Below the pieces are notes generated by a model. It ran no database searches. It was not told where the DNA came from and was given only the letters and a program-made list of their open reading frames with translations. Shown in pieces: positions 16,225-25,081 of a DNA stretch of 64,000 nucleotides (position 1 is its first letter; each line of letters opens with the position of its first letter). Both the position numbers and the translations under genes were made by a program. This stretch comes from Cypionkella sinensis (lineage in GTDB: Bacteria > Pseudomonadota > Alphaproteobacteria > Rhodobacterales > Rhodobacteraceae), in the NCBI RefSeq assembly GCF_042646385.1, contig NZ_JBHRTO010000001.1, positions 1,798,001 to 1,862,000 on the forward strand. The letters are read 5' to 3'.

Positions 16225-17561
16225 CGCCGCCCCTGGTCCGTCTGGTCGATGATGACACCGATCTGCTGGAGGCAACGACGCAATCGCTGCGCATCGCGGG
16301 GTTTCAGCCCGAGGCATTTTCTTCGGGTGCGGCGGCCTTACAGGGTTTGGATGCCGATTATCCCGGCGTGGTGCTTTCGGACATTCGGATGCCGGGGATG
16401 GACGGGTTTGAAGTGTTCCGCCGCATCCGCAGCATGGATGCGGAACTGCCGGTGATCCTGCTGACCGGGCATGGCGATGTGGCGATGGCGGTGGCGGCGA
16501 TCCGTGAGGGCGCGTGGGATTTTCTGACCAAGCCGGTGGGGCTGGATGCCCTGACCGCAGCACTGCGCCGCGCGGCACAAGCGCGGGCCTTGGTGCTGGA
16601 AAACCGCGCACTGCGCGCCGACCGGCAGGTGCCTGTCGTGGCGGGGCAGCTTTTGGGCGACAGCGTGGCGATGGAGCATCTGCGCGAGACGGTGGCGCGG
16701 CTGGCCGAGGCTGGGGTGGATGCGCTGATCACCGGGCCGTCGGGGGCGGGTAAGACCCTGCTGGCACGCGCCATCCACCGCGAAGGCCCGCGCCATGCTC
16801 GTGCCTTTGTGCATGTGGCCTGCGATACCTTGGATGCGGCGCGGTTTGATCTGGATTTCTTCGGGGCCGAGGCGGGCCAGCCCGGTGCGCCGCGCCATGC
16901 CCGTCTGGTGGGGCGGCTGGAGAAAGCCCATCGCGGCACGTTGTTTCTGGACCGGATCGAGGCGCTGAGCCTGCCGCAACAGGCGCGTATCCTGCATGTG
17001 ATCGAGGCGCGCGAGGTTTGGGCGGCGGGGGCGGCGGCGGCGCGGGGGCTGGATCTGCATGTGCTGGCGGCCTCGCAAGCCGATCTGGGCGCGATGGTGG
17101 CGGCGGGGGCGTTTCTGCCCGACCTGTATTATCGGCTGTCCGGGGTGACGCTGCATGTGCCCAGCCTGAAAGAGCGGCGGGGCGATATTGCCGGGCTGTT
17201 CCGACACTTCCTGCTGAGCGCCTGCGCGCGGCTGAACCTGAGCGTGCCGCAGATCACGCCCTTGGTGCAGGCGCGGCTGGCGACGCATGATTGGCCGGGG
17301 AATGCGCGGGAATTGATGCAGTTTGCGGAATCGGTGGCTTTGGGTTTGCCGGTGCTGGGCGAGGCTATGGGCGAGGATGCGCCGGGCTTGGCCGAGATGA
17401 TGGCGCGGTATGAGGCCGGGATCATTCAGGAAGCGTTGCGGATGTCGGGCGGCAATGTCACCGCCGCGATGGCGCGGCTGCGGCTGCCGCGCAAGACGTT
17501 TTATGACAAGGTCAACCGGCTGGGGATCAGGCCAGAAGCGTTTCGCAAGCGCGAAGGCTGA
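16221..17561 (+). CDS. dctD: DctD-like NtrC-family response regulator with degenerate AAA+ core
   Basis: Response regulator of 446 residues: receiver (D10/D11, D54, T82, K104), AAA+ domain from about 140 to 370, and a Fis-type helix-turn-helix at the C-terminus. Walker A is intact (GPSGAGKT, 172-179). Two key features are lost. The loop where sigma-54 activators carry GAFTGA reads GAEAGQPGAPRHA (215-227), and Walker B reads LFLDRIEA (241-248) with Arg where the catalytic Glu normally follows Asp. It is coupled to dctB and opposite dctA, so its role is probably still dicarboxylate control, but likely without sigma-54 remodelling. Known precedents in the superfamily are regulators lacking GAFTGA that act with sigma-70. 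Confidence 0.85.
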   Translation: MTPPLVRLVDDDTDLLEATTQSLRIAGFQPEAFSSGAAALQGLDADYPGVVLSDIRMPGMDGFEVFRRIRSMDAELPVILLTGHGDVAMAVAAIREGAWDFLTKPVGLDALTAALRRAAQARALVLENRALRADRQVPVVAGQLLGDSVAMEHLRETVARLAEAGVDALITGPSGAGKTLLARAIHREGPRHARAFVHVACDTLDAARFDLDFFGAEAGQPGAPRHARLVGRLEKAHRGTLFLDRIEALSLPQQARILHVIEAREVWAAGAAAARGLDLHVLAASQADLGAMVAAGAFLPDLYYRLSGVTLHVPSLKERRGDIAGLFRHFLLSACARLNLSVPQITPLVQARLATHDWPGNARELMQFAESVALGLPVLGEAMGEDAPGLAEMMARYEAGIIQEALRMSGGNVTAAMARLRLPRKTFYDKVNRLGIRPEAFRKREG

Positions 17562-17614
17562 CGGCGCGGGGCTGTGGCACCTGCCGCGGCATGGCCCGCA
17601 ATGGCCGCAAGGTT

Positions 17615-17671
17615 TTTCCCATCTGGGAATGACTTGTGTTTTTCAGCCGCTATCTCAGTGATTTCCACAAT
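17615..17671. repeat. Dispersed roughly 60-bp element, copy 2
   Basis: Has the same layout as 1564-1629: the TCCCATCTGGGA palindrome, GGGAATGACTTGTG, a variable 26-base centre, then CCACAATATGTTGTGG. It lies between the convergent dctD and FAD-oxidase genes. Nothing else is recognisable in this 173-bp gap. Confidence 0.75.
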
Positions 17672-17734
17672 ATGTTGTGGTTCGGAGGGTTTTTCGCGCG
17701 AATTGGGTGCGCGCAGCGCTGGCGTGGGCGGGGG

Positions 17735-19033
17735 TCAGCGGCCCAAACCGGCGGGGCTTTCGCGGCGGTCGCGCCACTGGCTGATCGGCAGCAAGGCGTT
17801 GGGCGCGTGGCGCATCAGCGCGTGCAGCGGGATCGGCGCGGGGGGGCTGGCGGGGATTGCCAAAGCCTCGGCCGGGGTGCCTGTGGCCCATTGCGCCAAT
17901 TCGCGCCCCATGGCGGTGGTCATTGCGATGCCGCGCCCGTTGCAGGCGATGCCCGCGATCAGGTTCGGGGCGGGCGTGATCAGGCGCGGCAGGAAGTTGG
18001 GCATCACCGCCGCCATGCCGGACCATGCGTATTGCAGCGGTGGCAGATCGGATAGGCGCAGCATCTGCGCCATGCGGCGGTGGATGGTGCGCGGCACGCG
18101 GGTATCCGCGCCAAGGCTCAGAATGTGCATGCCCCCGGTGATCAGCCGGTTGGCGGCATCAAAGCGGAAGGTGAACAGATTGCGGCGGCTGTCGGACACG
18201 CATTCCCCACCGGGCAGCAGGCGCGTGCGGACGGATGGCGGCAGGGGTTCGGTGGCGATCTGGAACACTTTCAGCGGGAAGAAGCTGTGGGCCAAGCCGG
18301 GGATCAGGGTGTCGGCATAGGCGTTGGTGACGTTGACGACTCGGGCGGCGTGGATGGTGGCGGCTTCGGTGCGGGCCTGCCAGCCTGTGCCGCTGGGCGA
18401 CAGGCTTGCGACGCGGGTGTTCTCAAAGAGTGTTGCGCCTGCGGTCTCGGCGGCGTGGGCAAGGCCACGGGCGTAGCTGACGGGGTTCAACACGCCGCCG
18501 GAATGGTCGATCCAGCCGCCAAGCCAGCCTGAGGCTCCGGTCAGCGTTTGCACGGCGGCGGCGGTCAGGAATTCAACCGGGCGGCCCTCGGCGGCCCACT
18601 GGCGGGTGCGGTCTTTGGCGCGGGCAAGGGCGGTTTCGGAGTGGGAGGGCTGTATCCAGCCAGAGCGCTGCGCATCGCACGAGATATCGTGGCGGGTGAT
18701 CAGTTCGAACACCAGATCGGCGCTGGTGGCGGCCATCTGCACCAGTTGGTTGCCTTTGGTGTCGCCCAAGGTGGCGCGGATGCCATCAGGATCGACCTTG
18801 GCAAAGTTCGGCACCACGAAGCCTGCGTTGCGCCCGGTCGCCCCAAAGGCGATGTGGCTGGCCTCGACCAGCACCACGCGCAGGCCCGCCTCAGCCGCGT
18901 GCAGGGCGGTGGAGAGGCCTGCAAAACCGCCGCCGATGACCAGAAGATCGGTGCTGATCTCGCCCATCGCAGGCGGGCGCAGCGTTGTGGGGGCGGCGGT
19001 GGCGTGCCACAGGGTCGCCGGTTGCGCGATCAT
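17735..19033 (-). CDS. FAD-dependent amine/amino-acid oxidoreductase (DAO family)
   Basis: Flavoprotein of 432 residues with the dinucleotide-binding motif VIGGGFAGLSTALHAAEAG near residues 31-50 and the ADP-binding acidic end VLVEA. The DAO-family body follows (FGATGRNAGFV near 70-80; CNGRGIAMTT near the C-terminus that closes over FAD). Such enzymes oxidise secondary amines or amino acids in the cytoplasm. It overlaps livM by 4 bases and is the last gene of livG-F-H-M, so it probably acts on the compound imported by that transporter. The start is the ATG inside the livM stop. Substrate unknown. Confidence 0.85.
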   Translation of the reverse strand: MIAQPATLWHATAAPTTLRPPAMGEISTDLLVIGGGFAGLSTALHAAEAGLRVVLVEASHIAFGATGRNAGFVVPNFAKVDPDGIRATLGDTKGNQLVQMAATSADLVFELITRHDISCDAQRSGWIQPSHSETALARAKDRTRQWAAEGRPVEFLTAAAVQTLTGASGWLGGWIDHSGGVLNPVSYARGLAHAAETAGATLFENTRVASLSPSGTGWQARTEAATIHAARVVNVTNAYADTLIPGLAHSFFPLKVFQIATEPLPPSVRTRLLPGGECVSDSRRNLFTFRFDAANRLITGGMHILSLGADTRVPRTIHRRMAQMLRLSDLPPLQYAWSGMAAVMPNFLPRLITPAPNLIAGIACNGRGIAMTTAMGRELAQWATGTPAEALAIPASPPAPIPLHALMRHAPNALLPISQWRDRRESPAGLGR

Positions 19034-19974
19034 GCGCGGCGCTTTCCAGATTGGCTGCGCGGGCCGAAAAAGCCCTGCGGTCGCCACAGCAGGATCAGGC
19101 AGAGCATCACGCCGATGGCGACGATTTGCAGCGATGCGGCGCGGGCTTGCCAATCGGTCGGCACTACGGCGGCGCTGAACGCCCCTGCCCCGACCCAGAT
19201 CGCCCAGACCACCACCGAGCCAAGGATCGCGCCACGGTTCGACCCCGATCCGCCGACCATCAGCATCGCCCAGACTTGGAAGGTCAGCGTCGGCAGATAG
19301 CCGTTGGGGGCGATGAAGCCGATGAAATGGGCTTGCACGGCTCCGGCAAGGCCCATGACGGCCCCCCCTGCGGCGAAGGCTTGGATGCGGTAGGATCGGG
19401 CGGATTTGCCGAGTGAGATTGCGGCGCGTTCGTCTTCTCGCAGCGCTTTCAGCACCCTGCCCCATGGGCTGCGGGAAAGGTGTTCGAGGGCAAGGTAGAC
19501 GGCGAGGGTGACGGCGGCGATGACGCCAAGGTTGATGAAGTTGAACAAAGCCGGTTGGTCTTGCAGATGCGCGAAGGGGCGCGGGATGAAGGCGACGCCG
19601 AAGGGGCCGCCTGTCAGGGATTGGGCGTTGAGCGCCACCAGTTGCACGACGACGGCGACGCCGAAGGTGGTGATGGCGAGGTAGTCGGACTTCAGCCGCA
19701 GCGTGGCAAATCCGGTGAAGGCAGCGGCGGCGGCGGTGACGAGCGCTGCTGCCAGCCAGCCTGCGAGGATCGGCCAATCAAAGCCGCCGATGCGGTCGGC
19801 GGCCTCTGGGCTGGTGAGGATGCCCGAGGTATAGGCGCCGATGGCGACAAAGCCCGCGATTCCGACGTTGAACAGGCCGGTTTGCCCCCATTGCAGGTTC
19901 AGGCCCAGCGTGATCAGGGCGAAGATGAGGGCGCTTGAGGTGAAAAAGGCAGCGTAGCCCAACAGGTCGATCAT
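19030..19974 (-). CDS. Branched-chain-amino-acid-type ABC transporter permease, LivM-like
   Basis: Inner-membrane permease of 314 residues. The LNLQWGQTGLFNVGIAGFVAIGAYTSG stretch after the first helix is the LivM signature, and AAGGAVMGLAGAVQAHFIG marks the coupling region. It pairs with the LivH-like permease (4-base overlap). Neighbouring ATPases and the divergently encoded binding protein complete a HAAT-class importer. Given the nearby oxidase and DUF3830 genes, the cargo need not be leucine. Confidence 0.88.
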   Translation of the reverse strand: MIDLLGYAAFFTSSALIFALITLGLNLQWGQTGLFNVGIAGFVAIGAYTSGILTSPEAADRIGGFDWPILAGWLAAALVTAAAAAFTGFATLRLKSDYLAITTFGVAVVVQLVALNAQSLTGGPFGVAFIPRPFAHLQDQPALFNFINLGVIAAVTLAVYLALEHLSRSPWGRVLKALREDERAAISLGKSARSYRIQAFAAGGAVMGLAGAVQAHFIGFIAPNGYLPTLTFQVWAMLMVGGSGSNRGAILGSVVVWAIWVGAGAFSAAVVPTDWQARAASLQIVAIGVMLCLILLWRPQGFFGPRSQSGKRRA

Positions 19975-20879
19975 CGTTCAGCCCTTCCAAACAGGCCCAT
20001 CGGGCGGACGAGGAGTACTGCCATCAGGATGGCGAAGGCGATGGCGGCGCGCCATTCCGCGCCGATCAGTTGCACGGCGGCGGCCTCGGACAGGCCGATG
20101 ATCAGGCCGCCCAGCACCGCGCCGGGGACGGAACCGATGCCACCGAGGATGGCGGCGGCGAACATCGGGAGCAGCAGATCAAGGCCCATCAGCGGGCGGA
20201 TCTGCACGAGGATGCCAACCATGACTCCAGCAGCACAGGCAAGGGCCGCGCCGATGATCCATGTGGCGCGCACCACGCGGGTGGTGTCGATGCCGACGAC
20301 GCGGGCAAGCGCGGGGTTCTGGCTGTAGGCGCGCATCTCGCGCCCGGTCTGGCTGCGCTGCATGAAGAGGTGCATGGCGGTGACAAGGATGATCGTGGTG
20401 GCCAGCATGACCATTTGGTCGGGGGTGATGCGGATGCCCGCGCCTACGGGAATGGCCATCTGGATGCCGCGCGAGAAATAGGTCGGGCTGGAGGTGAAGA
20501 TGAACTCCAACAGGCTGCGCAGCGCCATCGACGCGCCGAAAGATGCCATCACCACGATGATCGACTGGCCCCGGTCGCGCAGGCGGGCGAACAGCAGCCA
20601 ATCCAAGGCGAGGGCGAGGCAGGCGGTCAGCACCATGCCGATCAGGGTGGCGAGGATGAGGGGCCAGCCGAAGGAGAGTGCGCCGATCGGGGCGGTGGTG
20701 CCGACCAAGGCTCCGATAGCGGCGACGACGCTGAGGGTGCCGTAAGCGCCCCAAGCCATGAAATCGCCATGCGCGAAGTTGGAGAAGCGCAGGATCGAAT
20801 AGGTCAGCGTGATGCCGATGGCCCCAAGGCCGATCAGGCTGCCCGAGATCAAACCGTCTGCGATAAATTGCAGGTTCAT
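19971..20879 (-). CDS. Branched-chain-amino-acid-type ABC transporter permease, LivH-like
   Basis: Permease of 302 residues with the LivH N-terminus LISGSLIGLGAIGITLTYSI followed by LRFSNFAHGDFMAWGAY, and the coupling motif EMRAYSQNPALARVVGID. It forms a heterodimer with the LivM-like protein in the inner membrane. It is coupled by 4-base overlaps to livF upstream and livM downstream, so the four transporter genes are co-translated. Confidence 0.88.
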   Translation of the reverse strand: MNLQFIADGLISGSLIGLGAIGITLTYSILRFSNFAHGDFMAWGAYGTLSVVAAIGALVGTTAPIGALSFGWPLILATLIGMVLTACLALALDWLLFARLRDRGQSIIVVMASFGASMALRSLLEFIFTSSPTYFSRGIQMAIPVGAGIRITPDQMVMLATTIILVTAMHLFMQRSQTGREMRAYSQNPALARVVGIDTTRVVRATWIIGAALACAAGVMVGILVQIRPLMGLDLLLPMFAAAILGGIGSVPGAVLGGLIIGLSEAAAVQLIGAEWRAAIAFAILMAVLLVRPMGLFGRAER

Positions 20880-21598
20880 GCGTGCCTCCGCTGGCCAAGG
20901 TAAAGCTCTGCCACCACAGGATCATCCCACAGGGTTGCGGCGCGGCCTTCGTGGGCTTCGCGGCCTTCGACCAGCACATAGGCGCGGTCGCCGATGGCCA
21001 GCGCCGCGCGGGCGTTTTGTTCGACCAAGACGATGGTGAGGCCTGCCCGGCGGATTTCTGACAGGCGGGTAAACACCATCTCGACAAACTTCGGCGACAG
21101 GCCTGCCGAGGGTTCATCCAGCATCAGCACACGCGGATGCACGATCAGGGCGCGGCCCACCGCCAGCATTTGCCGCTGCCCGCCCGACAGGCTGCCAGCA
21201 GCGAGTTTGCGCTGGCGGGCGAGGTCGGGGAACATGGTGAAGGTTTCGTCAATGCGGCCCTGCACCTCGGATTTGGGCAGCACGCCACCCGCGACGCGCA
21301 GGTTTTCTTCGACCGTCATCAGGGGAAAGATGTTTTCGGTTTGCGGCACGAAGGCGAGGCCTTGGCGGACACGCAGATGGGCGGCGCCATAGGTGATGTC
21401 GCGGCCATCGAGCAGGACTTCGCCGCCCGTGATGGGGACCAATCCGGCGATGGCCTTGATAAAGCTGGATTTCCCGGCCCCGTTGGGGCCGAGGATGACG
21501 ACGATTTCCTGCTCATCGGCGTGGATGGACGCACCTTTGACGATGGAAAGGCCGGGCTCATAGCCTGCGATCAGGCCTTTGACCTCAAGAATGCTCAT
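20876..21598 (-). CDS. ABC transporter ATP-binding protein, LivF-like
   Basis: Cytoplasmic ATPase subunit, 240 residues. Walker A is GPNGAGKSS, the signature is LSGGQRQML and Walker B is VLMLDEPSAGL. The VPQTENIFPLMTVEENL Q-loop pattern is typical of LivF. It overlaps livG and livH by 4 bases each. It energises the HAAT-type importer together with LivG. Confidence 0.9.
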   Translation of the reverse strand: MSILEVKGLIAGYEPGLSIVKGASIHADEQEIVVILGPNGAGKSSFIKAIAGLVPITGGEVLLDGRDITYGAAHLRVRQGLAFVPQTENIFPLMTVEENLRVAGGVLPKSEVQGRIDETFTMFPDLARQRKLAAGSLSGGQRQMLAVGRALIVHPRVLMLDEPSAGLSPKFVEMVFTRLSEIRRAGLTIVLVEQNARAALAIGDRAYVLVEGREAHEGRAATLWDDPVVAELYLGQRRHA

Positions 21599-22359
21599 GC
21601 CGGGGTGCCCCCAAGATAGGCCTCGATCACGCGGGGATCGCGGGCGACTTCTTGTGGCGTGCCTTCACACAGCAGTGACCCCGAGGCCATCACCAGCACG
21701 CGGTGACACAGGCGCGAGACCATGTCGATGTTGTGTTCGATCAGCACAAAGGTGACGCCAGAGGCGTTGATTTCGCGGATGCGGTCGATCAGCACCTCAA
21801 GCAGGGTTGGATTGACGCCGGCGGCGGGTTCATCCAGCAGCACCACCTTGGGGTCGGCCATCATCACGCGGGCGAGTTCCAGCAGCTTGCGCTGGCCACC
21901 CGACAACACGCGGGCGGGTTCATCGGCCAAGCGGCGCAGCGCCACGAGGTCGAGCAGGGCGAGGGCCTTGTCGCGGGCGGCGCGTTCTTCGGCGGCGATG
22001 CGGCGGGGGGCGGTGAAATTGGCCCAGAGGCGTTCGCCGGTCTGGTCTTGGCGGGCGAGCAGCATGTTGTCGATCAGCGAGAGTTCGGGAAACGGGCGCG
22101 GGATTTGAAAGGTGCGGCCCATGCCGCCCGCCAATCGGCGATGCGCCGGGGCGCGGGTGACATCCTGCCCCATCAGCCGGATTTCGCCGGAACTGGCCGC
22201 CACCGATCCGGCGAGCAGATCAAACATCGTGGTCTTGCCCGCGCCATTCGGGCCGATCAGGCCAAGGATCTCCCCAGAGGCGACAGCGAAGGACATGCCA
22301 TCGACGGCCGCGATGCCGCCGAAGCGTTTGGATACGTTACGCGCTTCCAGAACTGTCAT
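21595..22359 (-). CDS. ABC transporter ATP-binding protein, LivG-like
   Basis: ATPase subunit of 254 residues. Walker A is GPNGAGKTT, the signature is LSGGQRKLLELARVMM and Walker B is VVLLDEPAAGVNP; the GRTFQIPRPFPELSLIDNML stretch is the LivG form of the Q-loop region. It is the first gene of the minus-strand operon (livG-F-H-M-oxidase). The start faces the gntR gene across about 90 bp that holds a duplicated TGATCACAC word, the likely operator. Confidence 0.9.
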   Translation of the reverse strand: MTVLEARNVSKRFGGIAAVDGMSFAVASGEILGLIGPNGAGKTTMFDLLAGSVAASSGEIRLMGQDVTRAPAHRRLAGGMGRTFQIPRPFPELSLIDNMLLARQDQTGERLWANFTAPRRIAAEERAARDKALALLDLVALRRLADEPARVLSGGQRKLLELARVMMADPKVVLLDEPAAGVNPTLLEVLIDRIREINASGVTFVLIEHNIDMVSRLCHRVLVMASGSLLCEGTPQEVARDPRVIEAYLGGTPA

Positions 22360-22379
22360 GTGCCCCCTGATGTTTGATC

Positions 22380-22405
22380 TGTGATCACACTTGATTTGAT
22401 CACAC
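22380..22405. promoter_or_regulatory. Candidate GntR operator with duplicated TGATCACAC
   Basis: TGATCACAC occurs at 22382-22390 and again at 22397-22405, a 15-bp period; each copy contains the palindrome TGATCA. The pair lies in the short livG/gntR divergent region, where autoregulating FadR-subfamily repressors usually bind. Confidence 0.5.
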
Positions 22406-22450
22406 TATGCGCGTCTAATTTGAACGAGCAAGATGATTCGTGAGGTTCGG

Positions 22451-23158
22451 ATGGCGGTGGGGGAAAGCGGTTTGACGCTGGCGCCGGTGGGGCGGGAATC
22501 GGTGCAGGATCGGGTGTATTCCGAATTGCGCCGCGCTTTGATCTCTGGGCTGTTTGCGCCGGGGCAGGTGGTGACGATCCGGCAGTTGTCGGATGCGCTG
22601 ATGACCTCGACCATGCCGGTGCGCGATGCTTTGGGGCGGCTGATCAGCGAGCGCGCGCTAGAGGCGTTGCCGAACCGCTCGATCCGGGTGCCGCCGATGA
22701 CGCTGGAGCGGATTGATGATCTGCTCCGCACGCGGGTGCTGATTGAGGGCGAGGCGATTGCGCTGGCCGCCCCCCGGATGACGCCTGCGGTGATTGCGAC
22801 CCTGCGCGGGTATATGGAACAGTGGCAGGTGCTGCGGCTGGATGGTGATCCCGCAACGGTCGAGCAGGAAGCGGCCTTGAATCAGGCGTTTCACTTTGAG
22901 ATTTACAATGCCTGCGGATCGCCCGTGCTGATCCCGATGATCGAAAGCCTGTGGCTGCAATCGGGGCCTTGCACGCGGGCGGCGATTTTCGCGTTTTCCG
23001 AGGCTGGGGAAAGCGATAGCGCGCATTTCCATCACAATATGGTCGAGGCTTTGGCCAAGGGCGATGCGACAGCCGCGCGTGCCGCGTTGATTGCCGATAT
23101 CAGCCGCCCCTTTGCATTTTTGCGCAAGAAACTTCTGTCGAAAGAGATCGCCGCATGA
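22451..23158 (+). CDS. GntR-family regulator, FadR subfamily (FCD)
   Basis: Transcription regulator of about 235 residues. The winged helix-turn-helix (about 10-80) shows the family pattern VQDRVYSELRRALISGLFAPG, then IRQLSDAL and VRDALGRLISERAL. An all-helical FCD effector domain follows. The start is placed at the ATG with GAGG upstream; another ATG lies six codons earlier. It is the first gene of a plus-strand operon and diverges from livG, so it probably represses both arms until its ligand, likely the imported compound or a metabolite, is present. Confidence 0.88.
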   Translation: MAVGESGLTLAPVGRESVQDRVYSELRRALISGLFAPGQVVTIRQLSDALMTSTMPVRDALGRLISERALEALPNRSIRVPPMTLERIDDLLRTRVLIEGEAIALAAPRMTPAVIATLRGYMEQWQVLRLDGDPATVEQEAALNQAFHFEIYNACGSPVLIPMIESLWLQSGPCTRAAIFAFSEAGESDSAHFHHNMVEALAKGDATAARAALIADISRPFAFLRKKLLSKEIAA

Positions 23159-23622
23159 AAATTCGTATCACGCACGCCGCATCAGGCATGGATGTTCTGG
23201 CCCCGATGCTGCCGGAAAAGGCCCCTGCCAATGCCGCGTTCTTGTGGCGCTATCTGGAGACCCCGCGGGTGGTGCCGGGGATACATGCGATGTGGACGGG
23301 GCCGGAGATTTCCTGCCCGATCCCTGCGGCGCATCTGGGCGAGGAACCCGCCCTGCCCCCCGAGAATGCGACGCTGCATCCGCAGCCGGGCGATATTGTG
23401 CTGGCCTATGTGCCGGCGCGGATGTGGGGCGGCAATCCTGATCCGATCTTTGACATCGGGCTGTTTTACGGCCCCGGCGCGCGGATGCTGTTTCCGATCG
23501 GCTGGCTGGCGGGGTCTGTGGTGGCACAGGTACGCCCCGAGGATCGCGCGGCTTTGGCCGAGGCTTGCGGCAAGATCCGGCGCGCGGGGGCCTGCGAAAT
23601 CACCTTTGAGAGGGCCGTATGA
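23155..23622 (+). CDS. DUF3830 family protein (cyclophilin-like fold)
   Basis: A 155-residue protein that fits DUF3830: a central LPEKAPANAAFLWRYLE helix, GIHAMWTGPEISCPIP, and PGDIVLAYVPARMWGG followed by FDIGLFYGPGARMLFPIGW. No signal peptide. The family has a cyclophilin-like barrel and, as far as I know, no proven activity; it tends to sit in catabolic operons for nitrogenous compounds. Its start overlaps the gntR stop, and its stop overlaps the next start, so it is translationally embedded in the operon. Confidence 0.8.
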   Translation: MKIRITHAASGMDVLAPMLPEKAPANAAFLWRYLETPRVVPGIHAMWTGPEISCPIPAAHLGEEPALPPENATLHPQPGDIVLAYVPARMWGGNPDPIFDIGLFYGPGARMLFPIGWLAGSVVAQVRPEDRAALAEACGKIRRAGACEITFERAV

Positions 23623-23963
23623 TGGATGAGTTCGAGCTTTACGATCTGCGGGTGGAACTCGTGGCACCTGAGGGGGCGAAGATTTACTGCGGCAAGGTTG
23701 GCGATTGGTTTGAGCTGCGCGGTGAGCAGTTGCACCTGCCGCCGGGGCAAAGTTTCTCGATCTATTCGCTGTCGTCGATCCTGCCCTTGCTGCCTGCCAA
23801 GCAGCGGGTAACGCATCCGCATGACTGGATGACCTCGGATGCCGAGGTGGCCTGCCCCGATCCGCATTGCCCGTCGCGGCTGCGCATCACGCGGTTGGGC
23901 AAACGCACCTTCTCACATGCCGATACCACCGCCGTTCCCTTGCCGAAGGAGTCTGCCGAATGA
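23619..23963 (+). CDS. TIGR04076 family protein
   Basis: Small 114-residue protein that matches my recollection of the TIGR04076 family: a KIYCGKVGDWFELRGEQLHLPPG stretch, followed by a SLSSILPLLPAKQR segment and paired cysteines CPDPHCPSR that could bind a metal. No function is established that I know of. It is coupled by 4-base overlaps to the DUF3830 gene before it and the aldo/keto reductase after it, which implies a stoichiometric or pathway link with both. Confidence 0.7.
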   Translation: MMDEFELYDLRVELVAPEGAKIYCGKVGDWFELRGEQLHLPPGQSFSIYSLSSILPLLPAKQRVTHPHDWMTSDAEVACPDPHCPSRLRITRLGKRTFSHADTTAVPLPKESAE

Positions 23964-25012
23964 GTGTTCCCACGTTGGAATTACGCCCCGGTTACAGCAC
24001 GTCGCGGGTGATCCGGGGCGGCTGGCAGTTGGCGGGCGGGCATGGCCCGGTGGACGGCGCGCAGCAGGTGGAGGACATGATCGCCTTTGCCGATGCCGGG
24101 ATCACCAGTTTCGACTGCGCCGATATTTACACCGGGGTAGAGGAGTTGATCGGGGCTTTCCGCACGGCTTACGGCAACCTGCGCGGGGCGGAAGCGCTGG
24201 CGCGGATCAAGGTGCATACCAAGCTGGTGCCGGATTTGGCGGCGCTTGAAGTGGTGGACCGCGCCAGCATCCGGCGCAGCGTGGAAACCTCGCTGTCGCG
24301 GCTGCGGATGGATCGGCTGGATCTGGTGCAGTTCCATTGGTGGGATTACGCGGTGCCGCGCTATCTTGAGGCCGTGGGCTGGCTGAATGAGATGCGGGCC
24401 GAGGGCAAGGTTGATCAGATCGGTGGGACCAATTTCGATACCGCGCGGACGGTGGAGATTATTGAGTCCGGCGTGCCGCTGCTGTCGATGCAGGTGCAAT
24501 ACAGCCTGATCGACACGCGGGCCGAGCGGCTGCTGGCGCAGGCTGCGGCGGAACATGGCATGTGGATTTTCTGCTATGGCACGGTGGCGGGGGGGTTCCT
24601 GGGCGACCGCTGGCTGGGCGTGGCCGAGCCAGAGCATCCGCTGGAGAACCGCTCGCTGACAAAATACAAGCTGATCATCGACGATTTCGGCGGCTGGGAT
24701 CTGTTCCAAGCCTTGCTGCGCTGCCTGCGCGGCATTGCGGATCGGCATGACACCGATATTGCCACCGTCGCCAGTGCCGCGATGCTGGAACGCCCGCGCG
24801 TCGCGGCGGTGATCGTCGGCGCGCGCAACCGCAGCCATCTGGCGCAGAACCTGAAGGTGGCGGGCCTCGCTTTGACGGCGCAAGACCGTGCGGAAATCGC
24901 GGCGGTGTTGGCGCAGGGCCATGTGCCCGAGGGCGATACTTATACTTTGGAGCGAGACCGCAACGGGCGGCACGGCCAGATCATCAAATACAACCTGAAT
25001 AAGGCGTCTTGA
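23960..25012 (+). CDS. Aldo/keto reductase
   Basis: NADP-type oxidoreductase with a TIM barrel, 350 residues. The catalytic tetrad is readable: D52 and Y57 in FDCADIYTG, K88 in VHTKLV and H126 in VQFHWWD. The C-terminal cofactor region includes AAVIVGARNRSHLAQNL. The ATG overlaps the preceding stop (ATGA). It probably reduces an aldehyde or ketone made from the imported substrate, for instance the product of the FAD oxidase in the divergent operon; that link is an inference from co-location. Confidence 0.88.
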   Translation: MSVPTLELRPGYSTSRVIRGGWQLAGGHGPVDGAQQVEDMIAFADAGITSFDCADIYTGVEELIGAFRTAYGNLRGAEALARIKVHTKLVPDLAALEVVDRASIRRSVETSLSRLRMDRLDLVQFHWWDYAVPRYLEAVGWLNEMRAEGKVDQIGGTNFDTARTVEIIESGVPLLSMQVQYSLIDTRAERLLAQAAAEHGMWIFCYGTVAGGFLGDRWLGVAEPEHPLENRSLTKYKLIIDDFGGWDLFQALLRCLRGIADRHDTDIATVASAAMLERPRVAAVIVGARNRSHLAQNLKVAGLALTAQDRAEIAAVLAQGHVPEGDTYTLERDRNGRHGQIIKYNLNKAS

Positions 25013-25081
25013 ACGCCAGCGCGCGGATCAGCCTGCCCTCGCGCGCATAACAAAAGGCTTATACCAACAGATGAGGACAAC

